Source: Chromatiales bacterium (GTDB lineage: Bacteria; Pseudomonadota; Gammaproteobacteria; UBA6429; Thiohalophilaceae). Taken from it: 12,207 bases of DNA. The stretch spans positions 1 to 12,207 of the forward strand of contig JALUTJ010000275.1 in NCBI GenBank assembly GCA_027057985.1, in the 5' to 3' direction. Below the pieces are notes generated by a model. The model was given only the letters and a program-made list of their open reading frames with translations. It searched no databases and was not told the origin of the DNA. Position numbers and translations under genes: made by a program. Of this stretch, positions 1 to 7,322 are shown in pieces. Numbering within the stretch: position 1 is the stretch's first letter; every line of letters begins with the position of its first letter.

Positions 1-50
1 GGCGTGGTGCCCGTAACAGCCTGAACGCTTCTACTCATATCCGTTTCTAA
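1..50 (+). CDS. dsrB: DsrB C-terminus (partial): beta subunit of reverse dissimilatory sulfite reductase
   Basis: The window opens inside a gene. The frame beginning at base 3 reads RGARNSLNASTHIRF and stops with TAA at 48-50. This is 21 bases before dsrE, where dsrB ends in the canonical dsrAB-EFH order. Full-length DsrB pairs with DsrA as the siroheme and [4Fe-4S] enzyme that, in sulfur oxidizers, oxidizes DsrC-bound sulfur to sulfite in the cytoplasm. Only 15 residues are visible and no catalytic motif is included, so the assignment rests mainly on position and frame. The basic, short C-terminus fits the family as I remember it, but an alignment of the upstream sequence would settle it. 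Confidence 0.7.
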   Translation, partial: RGARNSLNASTHIRF

Positions 51-70
51 GATAAGGGACTGAGATTATT

Positions 71-463
71 ATGAAGATTAGTGTTCAAGTAAGTGAAGGA
101 CCCTATAATCATGAAGCTTCAGTGACGGCCATTAACTATGTTAAGGCTGCCATTGAAGCCGGTCATGAAGTATTTCGGGTATTCTTCTATCACGATGGCG
201 TTAACAACGGCACTAAGTTCGCTACTCCACCACAGGATGATATTAACATCCAGAAAACGTGGTCTGAGTTAGCTGCAGCACACAACATCGATCTCGTTGT
301 TTGTGTGGCTGCTGCTCAGCGTCGCGGTATCGTTGACGAAGGTGAAATGGAACGTAACGGTAAAGATGGTATGAATATCATGGATGGCTTCCGTATCTCT
401 GGTCTTGGCCAGTTAATCGAAGCCGGCATTGAATCAGATCGTCTTGTTGTGTTCGGCGACTAA
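71..463 (+). CDS. dsrE: DsrE, sulfurtransferase subunit of DsrEFH
   Basis: The product is 130 residues, the usual DsrE length, and belongs to the DsrE/TusD family of small cytoplasmic alpha/beta proteins. Its only cysteine is Cys78 in LVVCVAAAQRRG, the position of the persulfide-carrying Cys78 described for Allochromatium vinosum DsrE. The N-terminus has the expected strand followed by GPYNHEA and a helix. In the family, DsrE forms a DsrE2F2H2 hexamer, receives sulfur from a TusA/rhodanese-type donor and passes it toward DsrC. The gene starts 20 bases after the dsrB stop, and dsrF follows after 17 bases, so they are probably co-transcribed. The ribosome-binding site is weak (AAGGGA at about 55-60), which hints at coupling to upstream translation. 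A full DsrEFH set is characteristic of sulfur-oxidizing rather than sulfate-reducing Dsr systems. Confidence 0.96.
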   Translation: MKISVQVSEGPYNHEASVTAINYVKAAIEAGHEVFRVFFYHDGVNNGTKFATPPQDDINIQKTWSELAAAHNIDLVVCVAAAQRRGIVDEGEMERNGKDGMNIMDGFRISGLGQLIEAGIESDRLVVFGD

Positions 464-480
464 TTTAAGGGTGTAAGAAA

Positions 481-888
481 ATGTCTGATGCAAAGAAATT
501 TATGTACATCAATCGTAAGGCACCCTACGGTACAATCTATGCCTGGGAATCCCTGGAAGTTGTACTGATTGGCGCTGCTTTCGAACAGGATGTAAGTCTG
601 GCTTTCGTCGATGATGGTGTTTACCAGTTAATGAAAAACCAGGATACAACTGAAGTTGGTATTAAAAACTTCTCGCCTACCTATTCTGCTTTAGGTGATT
701 ACGACATCAACAAAATCTATGTTGAAAAAGAGTCACTGGAAGCACGCGGCTTAACTCTTGATGACCTGCAACATCTTGTCTGGGAAGATGAAGATGATGA
801 CTGGGCTGAAAAAGATTCTATCCGTGTTGTAACTTCTGCCGAACTTGCTGAAATTTTTGAACAGCAAGATGTCGTGCTAAGTTTCTAA
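481..888 (+). CDS. dsrF: DsrF, structural subunit of DsrEFH
   Basis: The product is 135 residues and belongs to the DsrF/TusC family. It has an N-terminal Rossmann-like half (MYINRKAPYG, then LEVVLIGAAF and VSLAFVDDGVYQL) and a very acidic stretch near residues 102-109 (EDEDDDW). It contains no cysteine at all, so it cannot be a persulfide carrier. This fits its role as a structural partner between DsrE and DsrH in the DsrE2F2H2 hexamer. An AAGGGTG at 467-473 precedes the ATG at a good distance. It sits 17 bases behind dsrE and 16 bases ahead of dsrH, in the tight cluster expected of one translation unit. The assignment is firm because of the flanking genes as well as the sequence. Confidence 0.95.
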   Translation: MSDAKKFMYINRKAPYGTIYAWESLEVVLIGAAFEQDVSLAFVDDGVYQLMKNQDTTEVGIKNFSPTYSALGDYDINKIYVEKESLEARGLTLDDLQHLVWEDEDDDWAEKDSIRVVTSAELAEIFEQQDVVLSF

Positions 889-904
889 GCGAGGGAATTT
901 AATA

Positions 905-1213
905 ATGTCTACATTACATACTGTAAATAAATCCAGCTATGAACGTGACTCGCTTGAAGCTTGTGTACGTCTGGCGGCAAAAGGTGGTTCCGTCCTTTTG
1001 ATTGAAGATGGCGTTTATAGTGCTATGAGCGGTGGCGACAAAGCCAGCGTCATTGAAAACGCCAAAGCTGATCTGAACTTTTACGTCCTCGGACCTGATA
1101 TGAAGGCTCGCGGCATTAGTGAAGATCGTTTAATCGACGGTGTTAAGGTTGTCGATTACAAAGGTTTTGTTGAGTTAACTGTCGAAAACGACAAAGTTAG
1201 TGCTTGGCTTTAA
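905..1213 (+). CDS. dsrH: DsrH, sulfurtransferase subunit of DsrEFH
   Basis: The product is 102 residues, a DsrH/TusB-type small protein. Its single cysteine is Cys20 (RDSLEACVRLA), matching the conserved Cys20 of the A. vinosum protein. Then come the LLIEDGVYSAM strand-turn and YVLGPDMKARGI, both typical of the family. In the hexamer DsrH contacts DsrF, and its cysteine is reported to matter for interaction with DsrC, although DsrE Cys78 is the main transfer site. A GAGGGA at 891-896 lies eight bases before the ATG. The next gene is dsrC, its functional partner, with only 24 bases between the DsrH stop and the DsrC start used here. Confidence 0.95.
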   Translation: MSTLHTVNKSSYERDSLEACVRLAAKGGSVLLIEDGVYSAMSGGDKASVIENAKADLNFYVLGPDMKARGISEDRLIDGVKVVDYKGFVELTVENDKVSAWL

Positions 1214-1224
1214 TTTTATTTAAC

Positions 1225-1230
1225 GAGGAG
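1225..1230 (+). promoter_or_regulatory. Ribosome-binding site that fixes the dsrC start
   Basis: GAGGAG at 1225-1230 is a near-perfect Shine-Dalgarno sequence. It lies seven bases before the ATG at 1238 but only one base before the in-frame ATG at 1232, so 1238 is the workable start. The resulting N-terminus MASIEVNGK also matches DsrC proteins better than MIMASIEV. Such a strong site fits the known high abundance of DsrC. Confidence 0.75.
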
Positions 1231-1237
1231 AATGATC

Positions 1238-1573
1238 ATGGCTTCTATTGAAGTAAATGGCAAAAATTTAGACGTAGATGAAGAAGGTTACCTGGAAAAC
1301 CTGAACGACTGGGTTCCTGAAGTAGCTACTGTAATGGCTAAACTGGATGATACTGAATTAACTGATGCTCACTGGGAAGTAATCAACTTCCTGCGTGAAT
1401 ACTATGATGAATATCAGATTGCACCTGCAGTACGCGTTCTGACCAAGGCAATTGGTAAGAAACTGGGTAAAGAAAAAGGTAACAGCAAGTACCTGTACGA
1501 ACTGTTCCCATACGGCCCAGGTAAGCAAGCTTGTAAATATGCAGGTCTGCCTAAGCCTACTGGCTGCGTATAA
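1238..1573 (+). CDS. dsrC: DsrC, sulfur-carrier swinging-arm protein
   Basis: The product is 111 residues of the DsrC/TusE/RspA family. The C-terminal arm is complete: Cys99 (KQACKYAG) and the penultimate Cys110 (KPTGCV), ten residues apart, are the two redox-active cysteines that define true DsrC. The core motifs NDWVP, HWEVINFLREYY and the conserved region around KKLGKEKGNSKYLYELFPYGP are all present. In sulfur oxidizers DsrC receives sulfur from DsrEFH, presents it as persulfide or trisulfide to DsrAB, and is recycled with DsrMKJOP. I start at 1238 because of the ribosome-binding site spacing. Codon choice is dominated by GTA, GAA, CTG and AAA, suggesting strong expression. A GC-rich hairpin follows the stop. 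Confidence 0.97.
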   Translation: MASIEVNGKNLDVDEEGYLENLNDWVPEVATVMAKLDDTELTDAHWEVINFLREYYDEYQIAPAVRVLTKAIGKKLGKEKGNSKYLYELFPYGPGKQACKYAGLPKPTGCV

Positions 1574-1594
1574 ATTACGCGAAATATCTGTATC

Positions 1595-1616
1595 AGGAGG
1601 GGTTTTTGCCCCTCCT
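1595..1616 (+). terminator. Intergenic hairpin between dsrC and dsrM (attenuator or mRNA stabilizer)
   Basis: AGGAGGGG at 1595-1602 pairs perfectly with CCCCTCCT at 1609-1616, giving an 8-bp GC-rich stem with a six-base loop (TTTTTG). There is no T-run after the stem (CTTACAATAAAA), so it is a poor intrinsic terminator. A role as partial terminator or 3'-end stabilizer for a dsrEFHC or dsrC message is an inference. It falls in the longest gap of the operon (92 bases), between the sulfur-relay genes and the membrane-complex genes. Confidence 0.55.
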
Positions 1617-1665
1617 CTTACAATAAAACACGACTAATTTTTCATATTAAATAAGGAACGGTTAG

Positions 1666-2424
1666 ATGTCGGCATCCGTAGTCTATGCACTCGCATTCTA
1701 TGCAGCCAGCGCCATACTTTTTTTCGGTATTGTTCGCAAGATCGTGCAATACGCTAAAACGCCTGCGCCTTTAAAAATTCCTACAATGCCTGCACCTGTG
1801 ACACAGGGTGGGGTTGTTGTTCGCATGGCAAGTGAAGTTGTTTTATTCAACAGCCTGTTCAAGTCCAATAAGTGGATCTGGATCTTCGGCTGGATGTTCC
1901 ACCTTTCCCTGTTACTGGCTTTCTTCCGTCACTTACGTTACGTCGTTTCACCTGACTCAATCTTTATGCCACTCGTAAGCCTTGAGATTGTACAGTCATT
2001 CGGTCGTTACGCTGGCTTTGCCATGCTTATCGGTCTTACCGGTCTACTTGCACGTCGTATCTTTGTTGACCGTGTTCGTTATATTTCCAGTCCATCTGAT
2101 TACCTGATGTTACTACTTATTCTGGGTATTGCTGGGACAGGCATGGCAATGTCATTTGTTTCTCACACTGACATCGTTATGTTAAAAGAATTTGTACTCG
2201 GGCTGCTCTATTTTAATATTCAGCCACTTCCAACTGATACTGTCCTGCTGGTTCACCTGGCTCTGGTCATTGTATTAATGGTTATCTTCCCTGTCAGTAA
2301 GCTGCTGCATGCACCAGGTGTATTCTTCAGTCCTACTCGCAACCAGGTTGATAACGCTCGTGAAAAACGTCATCTCGCACCATGGGCTGCAGAGTTGGAA
2401 GCAGATCGTAAAGCTGGAGAGTAA
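1666..2424 (+). CDS. dsrM: DsrM, heme b membrane subunit of DsrMKJOP
   Basis: The product is 252 residues, an integral membrane protein of the NarI-like cytochrome b family. I see five hydrophobic segments, at roughly residues 4-24, 70-93, 114-132, 144-164 and 192-213. Candidate heme ligands are His79 and His89 (ten apart, second segment) and His197 and His215 (eighteen apart, last segment). This spacing is identical to the four heme-ligating histidines of E. coli NarI, so two b hemes are likely. DsrM exchanges electrons with the quinone pool and with its partner DsrK on the cytoplasmic face. AAGGAA at 1653-1658 precedes the start. dsrK follows after 28 bases, as always in dsrMK modules. Confidence 0.95.
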   Translation: MSASVVYALAFYAASAILFFGIVRKIVQYAKTPAPLKIPTMPAPVTQGGVVVRMASEVVLFNSLFKSNKWIWIFGWMFHLSLLLAFFRHLRYVVSPDSIFMPLVSLEIVQSFGRYAGFAMLIGLTGLLARRIFVDRVRYISSPSDYLMLLLILGIAGTGMAMSFVSHTDIVMLKEFVLGLLYFNIQPLPTDTVLLVHLALVIVLMVIFPVSKLLHAPGVFFSPTRNQVDNAREKRHLAPWAAELEADRKAGE

Positions 2425-2452
2425 AACCGAAAGGTCTTAGAGGGTAATTAAA

Positions 2453-4000
2453 GTGGCAGATTTCGATATACCAGAATTACAAGAATACACCGTTGTTCCC
2501 AAGCTCAAAGAAGGAACAATGTCACACAGTTCTCCTTTCGTCTCGAAAGAGAAATTCCAGAGTGCACTGGGTTATCCTGGTGAGCTGGTTGAAAACTGGG
2601 AAGACAAGCTCCTGGAAAAGATGGATGACCTGCGTGGTCGATACCGTAGTTTCCAGGTTTTTCTGGACAGCTGTGTAAAGTGTGGTGCCTGTACTGACAA
2701 ATGTCATTACTACCTCGGTACCAAAGATCCTAAGAACATGCCTGTAGCACGTCAGGATCTCTTACGTAAGATTTATCGTCGTTACCGCACATTTGCCGGT
2801 AAATTCTTCGGCGCACTCGGTATGCCCGGTTTCGTTGGTGCTGCCGACCTGAACAAAGAAGTACTGGATGACTGGTATTCGTATTTCCACCAGTGTTCAC
2901 AGTGCCGTCGTTGTTCCGTCTTCTGCCCTTACGGTATCGATACTGCCGAAATTTCGATGGCAGCCCGTGAAATCATGGATTCCATTGGTGTCGGTCAGAA
3001 GTACTGTAATGAAATCATTATGAAGGCCAAGACCATCGGTAATAACCTCGGTCTGCCAGAACCTGCTCTTGCAGATACACTCGAAGGACTGGAAGAAGAA
3101 GTAGAAGATGATACCGGTGTAGCCGTCAAGTTCCCACTTGATCAGAAAGGTGCCGATATCCTGCTGGTAACACCATCCGCCGACTTCTTTGCTGAGCCGC
3201 ATGTTGATGGCCTGATTGGTTATGCCAAAGTATTCCATGAGGCTGGTGTAAGCTGGACAATGAGTTCCTATGCTTCTGAAGCAGCTAACTTTGGTATGTT
3301 TATCGGTTCATACGAAAACATGCGTACCCTGTCATTACGTATTCGTAAGGCCGCGCTGGAACTTGGTGTAAAACGTATCGTGTTTGGTGAGTGTGGTCAC
3401 GCCTGGCGTGTTGCCTACAGCTTCCTCAATACACTTGCTGGACCATGGGATTTCCTTGATCAGAACTACCCTATTCCGCAGCATATATGTGAATTTACTT
3501 ATGACCTTATTCAGAAAGACAAACTGAAGTTTGACAAGTCTGAAAATGATCATATGACGCTTACCTTCCATGACTCCTGTAATGTGGCACGTGCTTCACG
3601 TATGGGTGACAAACCAGGTGGGCAACTCGATATTCCTCGTGCAGTAATCAAGGCAGTATGTAACAACTTTGTTGATATGCCGCCTGAAACCATTGGTGAA
3701 TCTACCTACTGCTGTGGCGGTGGTGGTGGTCTGTTAACAGACGATCTGATGGAGTTGCGTGTTAAAGGTGCGCAACCACGAATGGAAGCTTACAAGAGTG
3801 TCGTAGAGAACCACGGTGTAACCAATATCGCGGCTATCTGTGCAATCTGTAAGAGTCAATTTACCAAGGTACTGCCTTACTACAAATTTGGCATGACCGA
3901 CATTGTTAGTGTTCATCAGCTTGTAAGTGAAGCTATTATCCTCACCGGCTCAGAAGACGATGTGGATAGTGATGACAGTAACGAAAACGAATCTGAATAA
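2453..4000 (+). CDS. dsrK: DsrK, HdrD-like iron-sulfur subunit of DsrMKJOP
   Basis: The product is 515 residues, close to the usual DsrK length, and uses a GTG start eight bases after AGAGGG (2439-2444). Two ferredoxin-type [4Fe-4S] motifs are visible: Cys74-77-80-84 (CVKCGACTDKC) and Cys148-151-154-158 (CSQCRRCSVFCP). The C-terminal half has the cysteine-rich pattern of heterodisulfide reductase HdrD: GECGHAWR (Cys314), HDSCNVAR (Cys376), YCCGGGGG (Cys420-421) and CAICK (Cys463, Cys466), which together would hold the noncubane catalytic cluster. DsrK is cytoplasmic, attached through DsrM, and is proposed to convert DsrC between thiol and disulfide or trisulfide forms. The last 17 residues are unusually acidic. 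No break or missing motif is seen. Confidence 0.96.
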   Translation: MADFDIPELQEYTVVPKLKEGTMSHSSPFVSKEKFQSALGYPGELVENWEDKLLEKMDDLRGRYRSFQVFLDSCVKCGACTDKCHYYLGTKDPKNMPVARQDLLRKIYRRYRTFAGKFFGALGMPGFVGAADLNKEVLDDWYSYFHQCSQCRRCSVFCPYGIDTAEISMAAREIMDSIGVGQKYCNEIIMKAKTIGNNLGLPEPALADTLEGLEEEVEDDTGVAVKFPLDQKGADILLVTPSADFFAEPHVDGLIGYAKVFHEAGVSWTMSSYASEAANFGMFIGSYENMRTLSLRIRKAALELGVKRIVFGECGHAWRVAYSFLNTLAGPWDFLDQNYPIPQHICEFTYDLIQKDKLKFDKSENDHMTLTFHDSCNVARASRMGDKPGGQLDIPRAVIKAVCNNFVDMPPETIGESTYCCGGGGGLLTDDLMELRVKGAQPRMEAYKSVVENHGVTNIAAICAICKSQFTKVLPYYKFGMTDIVSVHQLVSEAIILTGSEDDVDSDDSNENESE

Positions 4001-4036
4001 ACTTAATCCTTAACGGATTCATCAGGAGAATAAACC

Positions 4037-5983
4037 ATGGCGACATCCCGTGATGACATGCAAAACGAAAAACTAACGTTCCGTAGATTTAAAGATGGCG
4101 ATACCAACTGGAAAGGCTGGTCTAACAAAATCTTTAGAGAAGATACTTCTTACAAGTGTCCGACTTATGTAAACCGTACTCCACCTTGTCAGGGTAGCTG
4201 TCCTTCAGGTGAAGATATCCGTGGCTGGCTGGACATCGTTCGCGGTATCGAAAAGCCTGCAGAAGGTATGTCAATGCAGGAATACGCATTCCGTCGTTCT
4301 ACTGATGCAAACCCTTTCCCTTCAGTAATGGGTCGTGTTTGCCCTGCTCCATGTCAGGATGGCTGTAACCGTAACGAAGTTGATGATTTCGTTGGTATCA
4401 ACTCTGTTGAGCAATACATCGGGGACTCTGCACTGGAAAACAAATTTACTTTTGAAGCAGGAAAAGACACTGGTAAAAAAGTTGCTGTTATCGGTGGTGG
4501 CCCTGCTGGCCTTGCCGGTGCATATCAGTTACGTCGCATGGGTCATGCAGTAACACTGTTCGACAACCATAAGACTCTCGGTGGCATGATGAAATACGGT
4601 ATCCCAGGCTACCGTACTCCACGTGACGTACTTGATGGTGAAATCAACCGTATCATCGATATGGGTGTTGAAGTTAAGCTCGATACCTGGGTTGGTAAAG
4701 ATGTCTCTGTTGAGCAACTGGAAAAAGATTACGATGCAATCCTGTGGGCTGTTGGTGCACAGGCTGGCCGTCAACTGCCTGTTCCTGGTGCAGATGAAGC
4801 ACCAAATGCCTTAACCGGTGTTGATTTCCTTGAAGCTTTCAATGATGGTCGTTTACAGCTGGTAACTGAAAAAGTTGTTGTAATCGGTGGTGGTGATACC
4901 TCTATCGACGTTGCATCCGTTGCTCGTCGTCTGGGTCACATCAAGGAAATGCATGAAAATGACCGTCCTGAAAATATCGTACTGGGTCAGACTGCACATG
5001 ATGTTGCCTCTTCTGCCGTACGCCAGGGTGCCCAGGTTATGCTGCTGTCACGTTCTTCTATCGAGAACATGCCTGCTGCACAACATGAAATTGAAGATGC
5101 AACCCGAGAAGGTGTCGAGATTGTTGGCTGCGTAAGCCCGGTTGAAGTTATCCGTGACGATAGCGGCCGCGCAACTGCGCTCAAAGTCATCAAGCTCGAA
5201 GAAGATGGCAAGACGCCTATCGAAGGTTCTGAATATGAAATCGAACTTGACCTGCTGGTATCTGCTATCGGTCAGGGCGGCAAGCTCGATGGTTTTGAAG
5301 ACCTGGGTAATGACCGTGGTCTGATCGACGCTGATCAACACTACCAGGTTCCAGGCAAACAGGGGCATTTCGTATGTGGTGATATCGTTCGTCCTCACCT
5401 GTTGACTACAGCAATCGGACAGGCTTCTATCGCTGCGGAAAGTATCGATCACTACCTTAAGCATGAAGATATGGGCAAGCGACCAAAGGTTGACAAGCAT
5501 CACTTCAACCTGCTGCAGAAGCTTAACGAAGCCGGCCTTGCACCTGAAGAATACGATCACGGTACCAAGGAACATACTGATAGTGCCAGGTTCGCTATCC
5601 ATAACTATGAAGATCGTTCAGCTAATGAAATTATCACTGCTGACGAACTGTTCCTGGGGCATTTTGAATTCACTCCGCGTCATAAGCGCTCTGAAGTTGT
5701 ACCTGATGCAAACGAAGTACTCGGTCACTTCCAGGAACGTATGAAGCCTCTGCCTGAAGAAGAAGTTATCGAAGAAGCTGAGCGCTGCATGAGCTGTGGT
5801 ATGTGTTTCGAGTGTGATAACTGTGTTATCTACTGTCCACAGGATGCGGTTTATCGTGTACCAAAGAGCGAGCATACTTTAGGTCGCTACGTTGCAACTG
5901 ACTACAAGAGATGTATTGGTTGTCATATCTGTGCTGATGTTTGCCCAACTGGTTACATCGACATGGCTATGGGTGACGCGTAA
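4037..5983 (+). CDS. dsrL: DsrL, NAD(P)H:acceptor oxidoreductase of the oxidative Dsr pathway
   Basis: The product is 648 residues, like DsrL of phototrophic sulfur oxidizers, and relates to the small subunit of glutamate synthase (GltD). N-terminal cysteines at 41, 51, 55, 102, 106 and 110 (PPCQGSC; VCPAPCQDGC) fit the Fe-S domain. The FAD site is VIGGGPAGLAG (151-161) and the NAD(P) site is VVIGGGDTSIDVAS (281-294). AIGQGG (410-415) and VCGDI (446-450) are also typical. The C-terminal ferredoxin region carries Cys584-587-590-593-596-600 and Cys626-629-632-636. The family is soluble and associates with DsrAB, passing electrons from sulfur oxidation to NAD(P)+. AGGAGA (4024-4029) gives a strong start. 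Its placement between dsrK and dsrJ is the standard one for sulfur oxidizers. Confidence 0.95.
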   Translation: MATSRDDMQNEKLTFRRFKDGDTNWKGWSNKIFREDTSYKCPTYVNRTPPCQGSCPSGEDIRGWLDIVRGIEKPAEGMSMQEYAFRRSTDANPFPSVMGRVCPAPCQDGCNRNEVDDFVGINSVEQYIGDSALENKFTFEAGKDTGKKVAVIGGGPAGLAGAYQLRRMGHAVTLFDNHKTLGGMMKYGIPGYRTPRDVLDGEINRIIDMGVEVKLDTWVGKDVSVEQLEKDYDAILWAVGAQAGRQLPVPGADEAPNALTGVDFLEAFNDGRLQLVTEKVVVIGGGDTSIDVASVARRLGHIKEMHENDRPENIVLGQTAHDVASSAVRQGAQVMLLSRSSIENMPAAQHEIEDATREGVEIVGCVSPVEVIRDDSGRATALKVIKLEEDGKTPIEGSEYEIELDLLVSAIGQGGKLDGFEDLGNDRGLIDADQHYQVPGKQGHFVCGDIVRPHLLTTAIGQASIAAESIDHYLKHEDMGKRPKVDKHHFNLLQKLNEAGLAPEEYDHGTKEHTDSARFAIHNYEDRSANEIITADELFLGHFEFTPRHKRSEVVPDANEVLGHFQERMKPLPEEEVIEEAERCMSCGMCFECDNCVIYCPQDAVYRVPKSEHTLGRYVATDYKRCIGCHICADVCPTGYIDMAMGDA

Positions 5984-6010
5984 GAAAACAATAACTGAGG
6001 ATTGCTGTAA

Positions 6011-6514
6011 ATGATGTCATATGGACAGTTTGCAAAACATCTGCTGGTACTGGCAGGGCTTTTCGCCTTGCCAGTTCTTTCCAATGCAGGAGAACTTGGC
6101 CCACAACCCCCTAAGGCCAAAGAAAAAGCATCTGCGAAAACAGAATGTGTTCGACCCGTCAAAGAAATGCGTAAAAATCATATGAAGCTTTTACTGCATA
6201 AACGTGATGAGACAATGCGTGAAGGTGTTCGTACTAAAGAAATTAGTCTTTCCGAGTGTATCGAATGCCACGTAACACCAAAGAAAGATGGTGAGTATCC
6301 TCGCATTGGCGAAGATGAACATTTCTGCAGCAGCTGTCATAACTACGCGGCAGTAAATATTGACTGTTTCGACTGTCACTCTGACCTGCCAAAAGATGCA
6401 TCTGCCCATATGCACACACTGAACGGCAATAATCCACACCATAAAGATCTAGCCAGCAAAGATTCTTTAAAGAAAGAAACTCTGGATGTGCTGATTGAAG
6501 GAGGCAAGAAATAA
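6011..6514 (+). CDS. dsrJ: DsrJ, periplasmic triheme cytochrome c of DsrMKJOP
   Basis: The product is 167 residues with an N-terminal signal or anchor (hydrophobic about 9-22, then SNAGE, a possible cleavage site after Ala26). Three heme c sites are present: CIECH (83-87), CSSCH (106-110) and CFDCH (119-123). Cys46 (KTECVRP) falls exactly where A. vinosum DsrJ has the cysteine that ligates one heme with His/Cys coordination. DsrJ faces the periplasm within the complex. Whether its signal is cleaved is uncertain, since the family member studied was reported to keep it as a membrane anchor. GAGG at 5997-6000 supports the first of two adjacent ATGs (6011 rather than 6014). The stop codon shares one base with the dsrO start. 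Confidence 0.95.
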   Translation: MMSYGQFAKHLLVLAGLFALPVLSNAGELGPQPPKAKEKASAKTECVRPVKEMRKNHMKLLLHKRDETMREGVRTKEISLSECIECHVTPKKDGEYPRIGEDEHFCSSCHNYAAVNIDCFDCHSDLPKDASAHMHTLNGNNPHHKDLASKDSLKKETLDVLIEGGKK

Positions 6515-7275
6515 TGTCACCTAAAACTCCAGAATCTACAACTGATCAGTATCGTCGTAAATTTCTCAAGCAGTCTGCAGCAGTAGGCGGTTTGATGGTT
6601 GCGCCTGGTGTTATATTAAACCAGGTTGCACATGCTAAACCTGATGCTGAAAAAGTATCGAACAAGAACCGCTGGGGTATCCTTGTCGATACCAATAAGT
6701 GCTCCAAGGGCTGTAACGATTGCGTCACTGCCTGCCAGGAAGAAAATGGCTGGGGTAAAAGCGAAACAAAATCCCGTCCTGATCAACAGGCACAATGGAT
6801 TCGTAAAGTTACTATAACCGACAAACAAACAGGCCATGTTCAGTCGTTACCATTGATGTGCCAGCACTGTGAAAATCCACCTTGTGTTGATGTCTGCCCT
6901 ACCGGCGCATCTATGAAACGTGAAGATGGCATTGTACTTGTTGATCGCCACATCTGTATTGGCTGTCGCTACTGCATGATGGCCTGCCCATACAAGGCTC
7001 GCTCATTCATTCACGAGCACCTTCAATATCAGAAGGTCAATGCCCCGCGCGGTATTGGTACGGTTGAATCCTGTAATATGTGTGCACCACGTGTTGACAG
7101 GGATCGTGAACCGGCCTGTGTCGAGGCATGTAGCAAAGCTGAACACGGTGCTTTACTGTTCGGTGATTTAAAAGATCCTGAAAGTGCAATTTCAGTAGAA
7201 CTGAAAAAACATGGTGGTAAGCAAATTCGTGCTGACCTGGGATTAAATACCGGTGTTCGTTACCAGGGCATTTAA
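6514..7275 (+). CDS. dsrO: DsrO, Tat-exported four-cluster ferredoxin subunit of DsrMKJOP
   Basis: The product is 253 residues. A twin-arginine signal is clear: RRKFLK at residues 14-19, a hydrophobic stretch to about 38, and VAHA as a likely cleavage site near residue 41. Sixteen cysteines can ligate four [4Fe-4S] clusters: 63-67-70-74, 116-119-124-128, 148-151-154-158 and 187-190-202-206. This is the NrfC/PhsB/DMSO reductase beta-subunit arrangement. The protein would fold with its clusters in the cytoplasm and be exported to work at the periplasmic face between DsrJ and the membrane subunit DsrP. The ATG overlaps the dsrJ stop by one base and a strong GAAGGAGG (6497-6504) lies inside the end of dsrJ, so the two are translationally linked. 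Confidence 0.96.
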   Translation: MSPKTPESTTDQYRRKFLKQSAAVGGLMVAPGVILNQVAHAKPDAEKVSNKNRWGILVDTNKCSKGCNDCVTACQEENGWGKSETKSRPDQQAQWIRKVTITDKQTGHVQSLPLMCQHCENPPCVDVCPTGASMKREDGIVLVDRHICIGCRYCMMACPYKARSFIHEHLQYQKVNAPRGIGTVESCNMCAPRVDRDREPACVEACSKAEHGALLFGDLKDPESAISVELKKHGGKQIRADLGLNTGVRYQGI

Positions 7276-7322
7276 TTCAAGTCCTTTAATAATAAGATAA
7301 GAATGTAAAGAGAAGTCTTCAC

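Noticed and set aside
1140..1231. Separate promoter for dsrC within the end of dsrH
   Set aside because: A secondary dsrC promoter is known in A. vinosum, but here I find only poor -35/-10 combinations (for example TTGAGT with no good -10 at 16-18 bases). I do not call it from sequence alone.
1232..1237. Upstream in-frame ATG as the dsrC start
   Set aside because: It is only one base from the GAGGAG ribosome site, too close for initiation; the ATG at 1238 has ideal spacing and gives the family N-terminus.
1618..1650. Promoter in front of dsrM (TTACAA ... TATTAA)
   Set aside because: The spacer is about 21 bases, too long for a standard sigma-70 promoter, and the region is simply AT-rich.
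4005..4019. AATCC/GGATT small hairpin between dsrK and dsrL
   Set aside because: The stem is only five base pairs with no T-run; it is within chance expectation.
5048..5602. 184-codon open frame on the minus strand inside dsrL
   Set aside because: It lies wholly opposite a strongly conserved dsrL coding region, has no recognisable domain and no convincing start signals. Long antisense frames are expected from this codon use.
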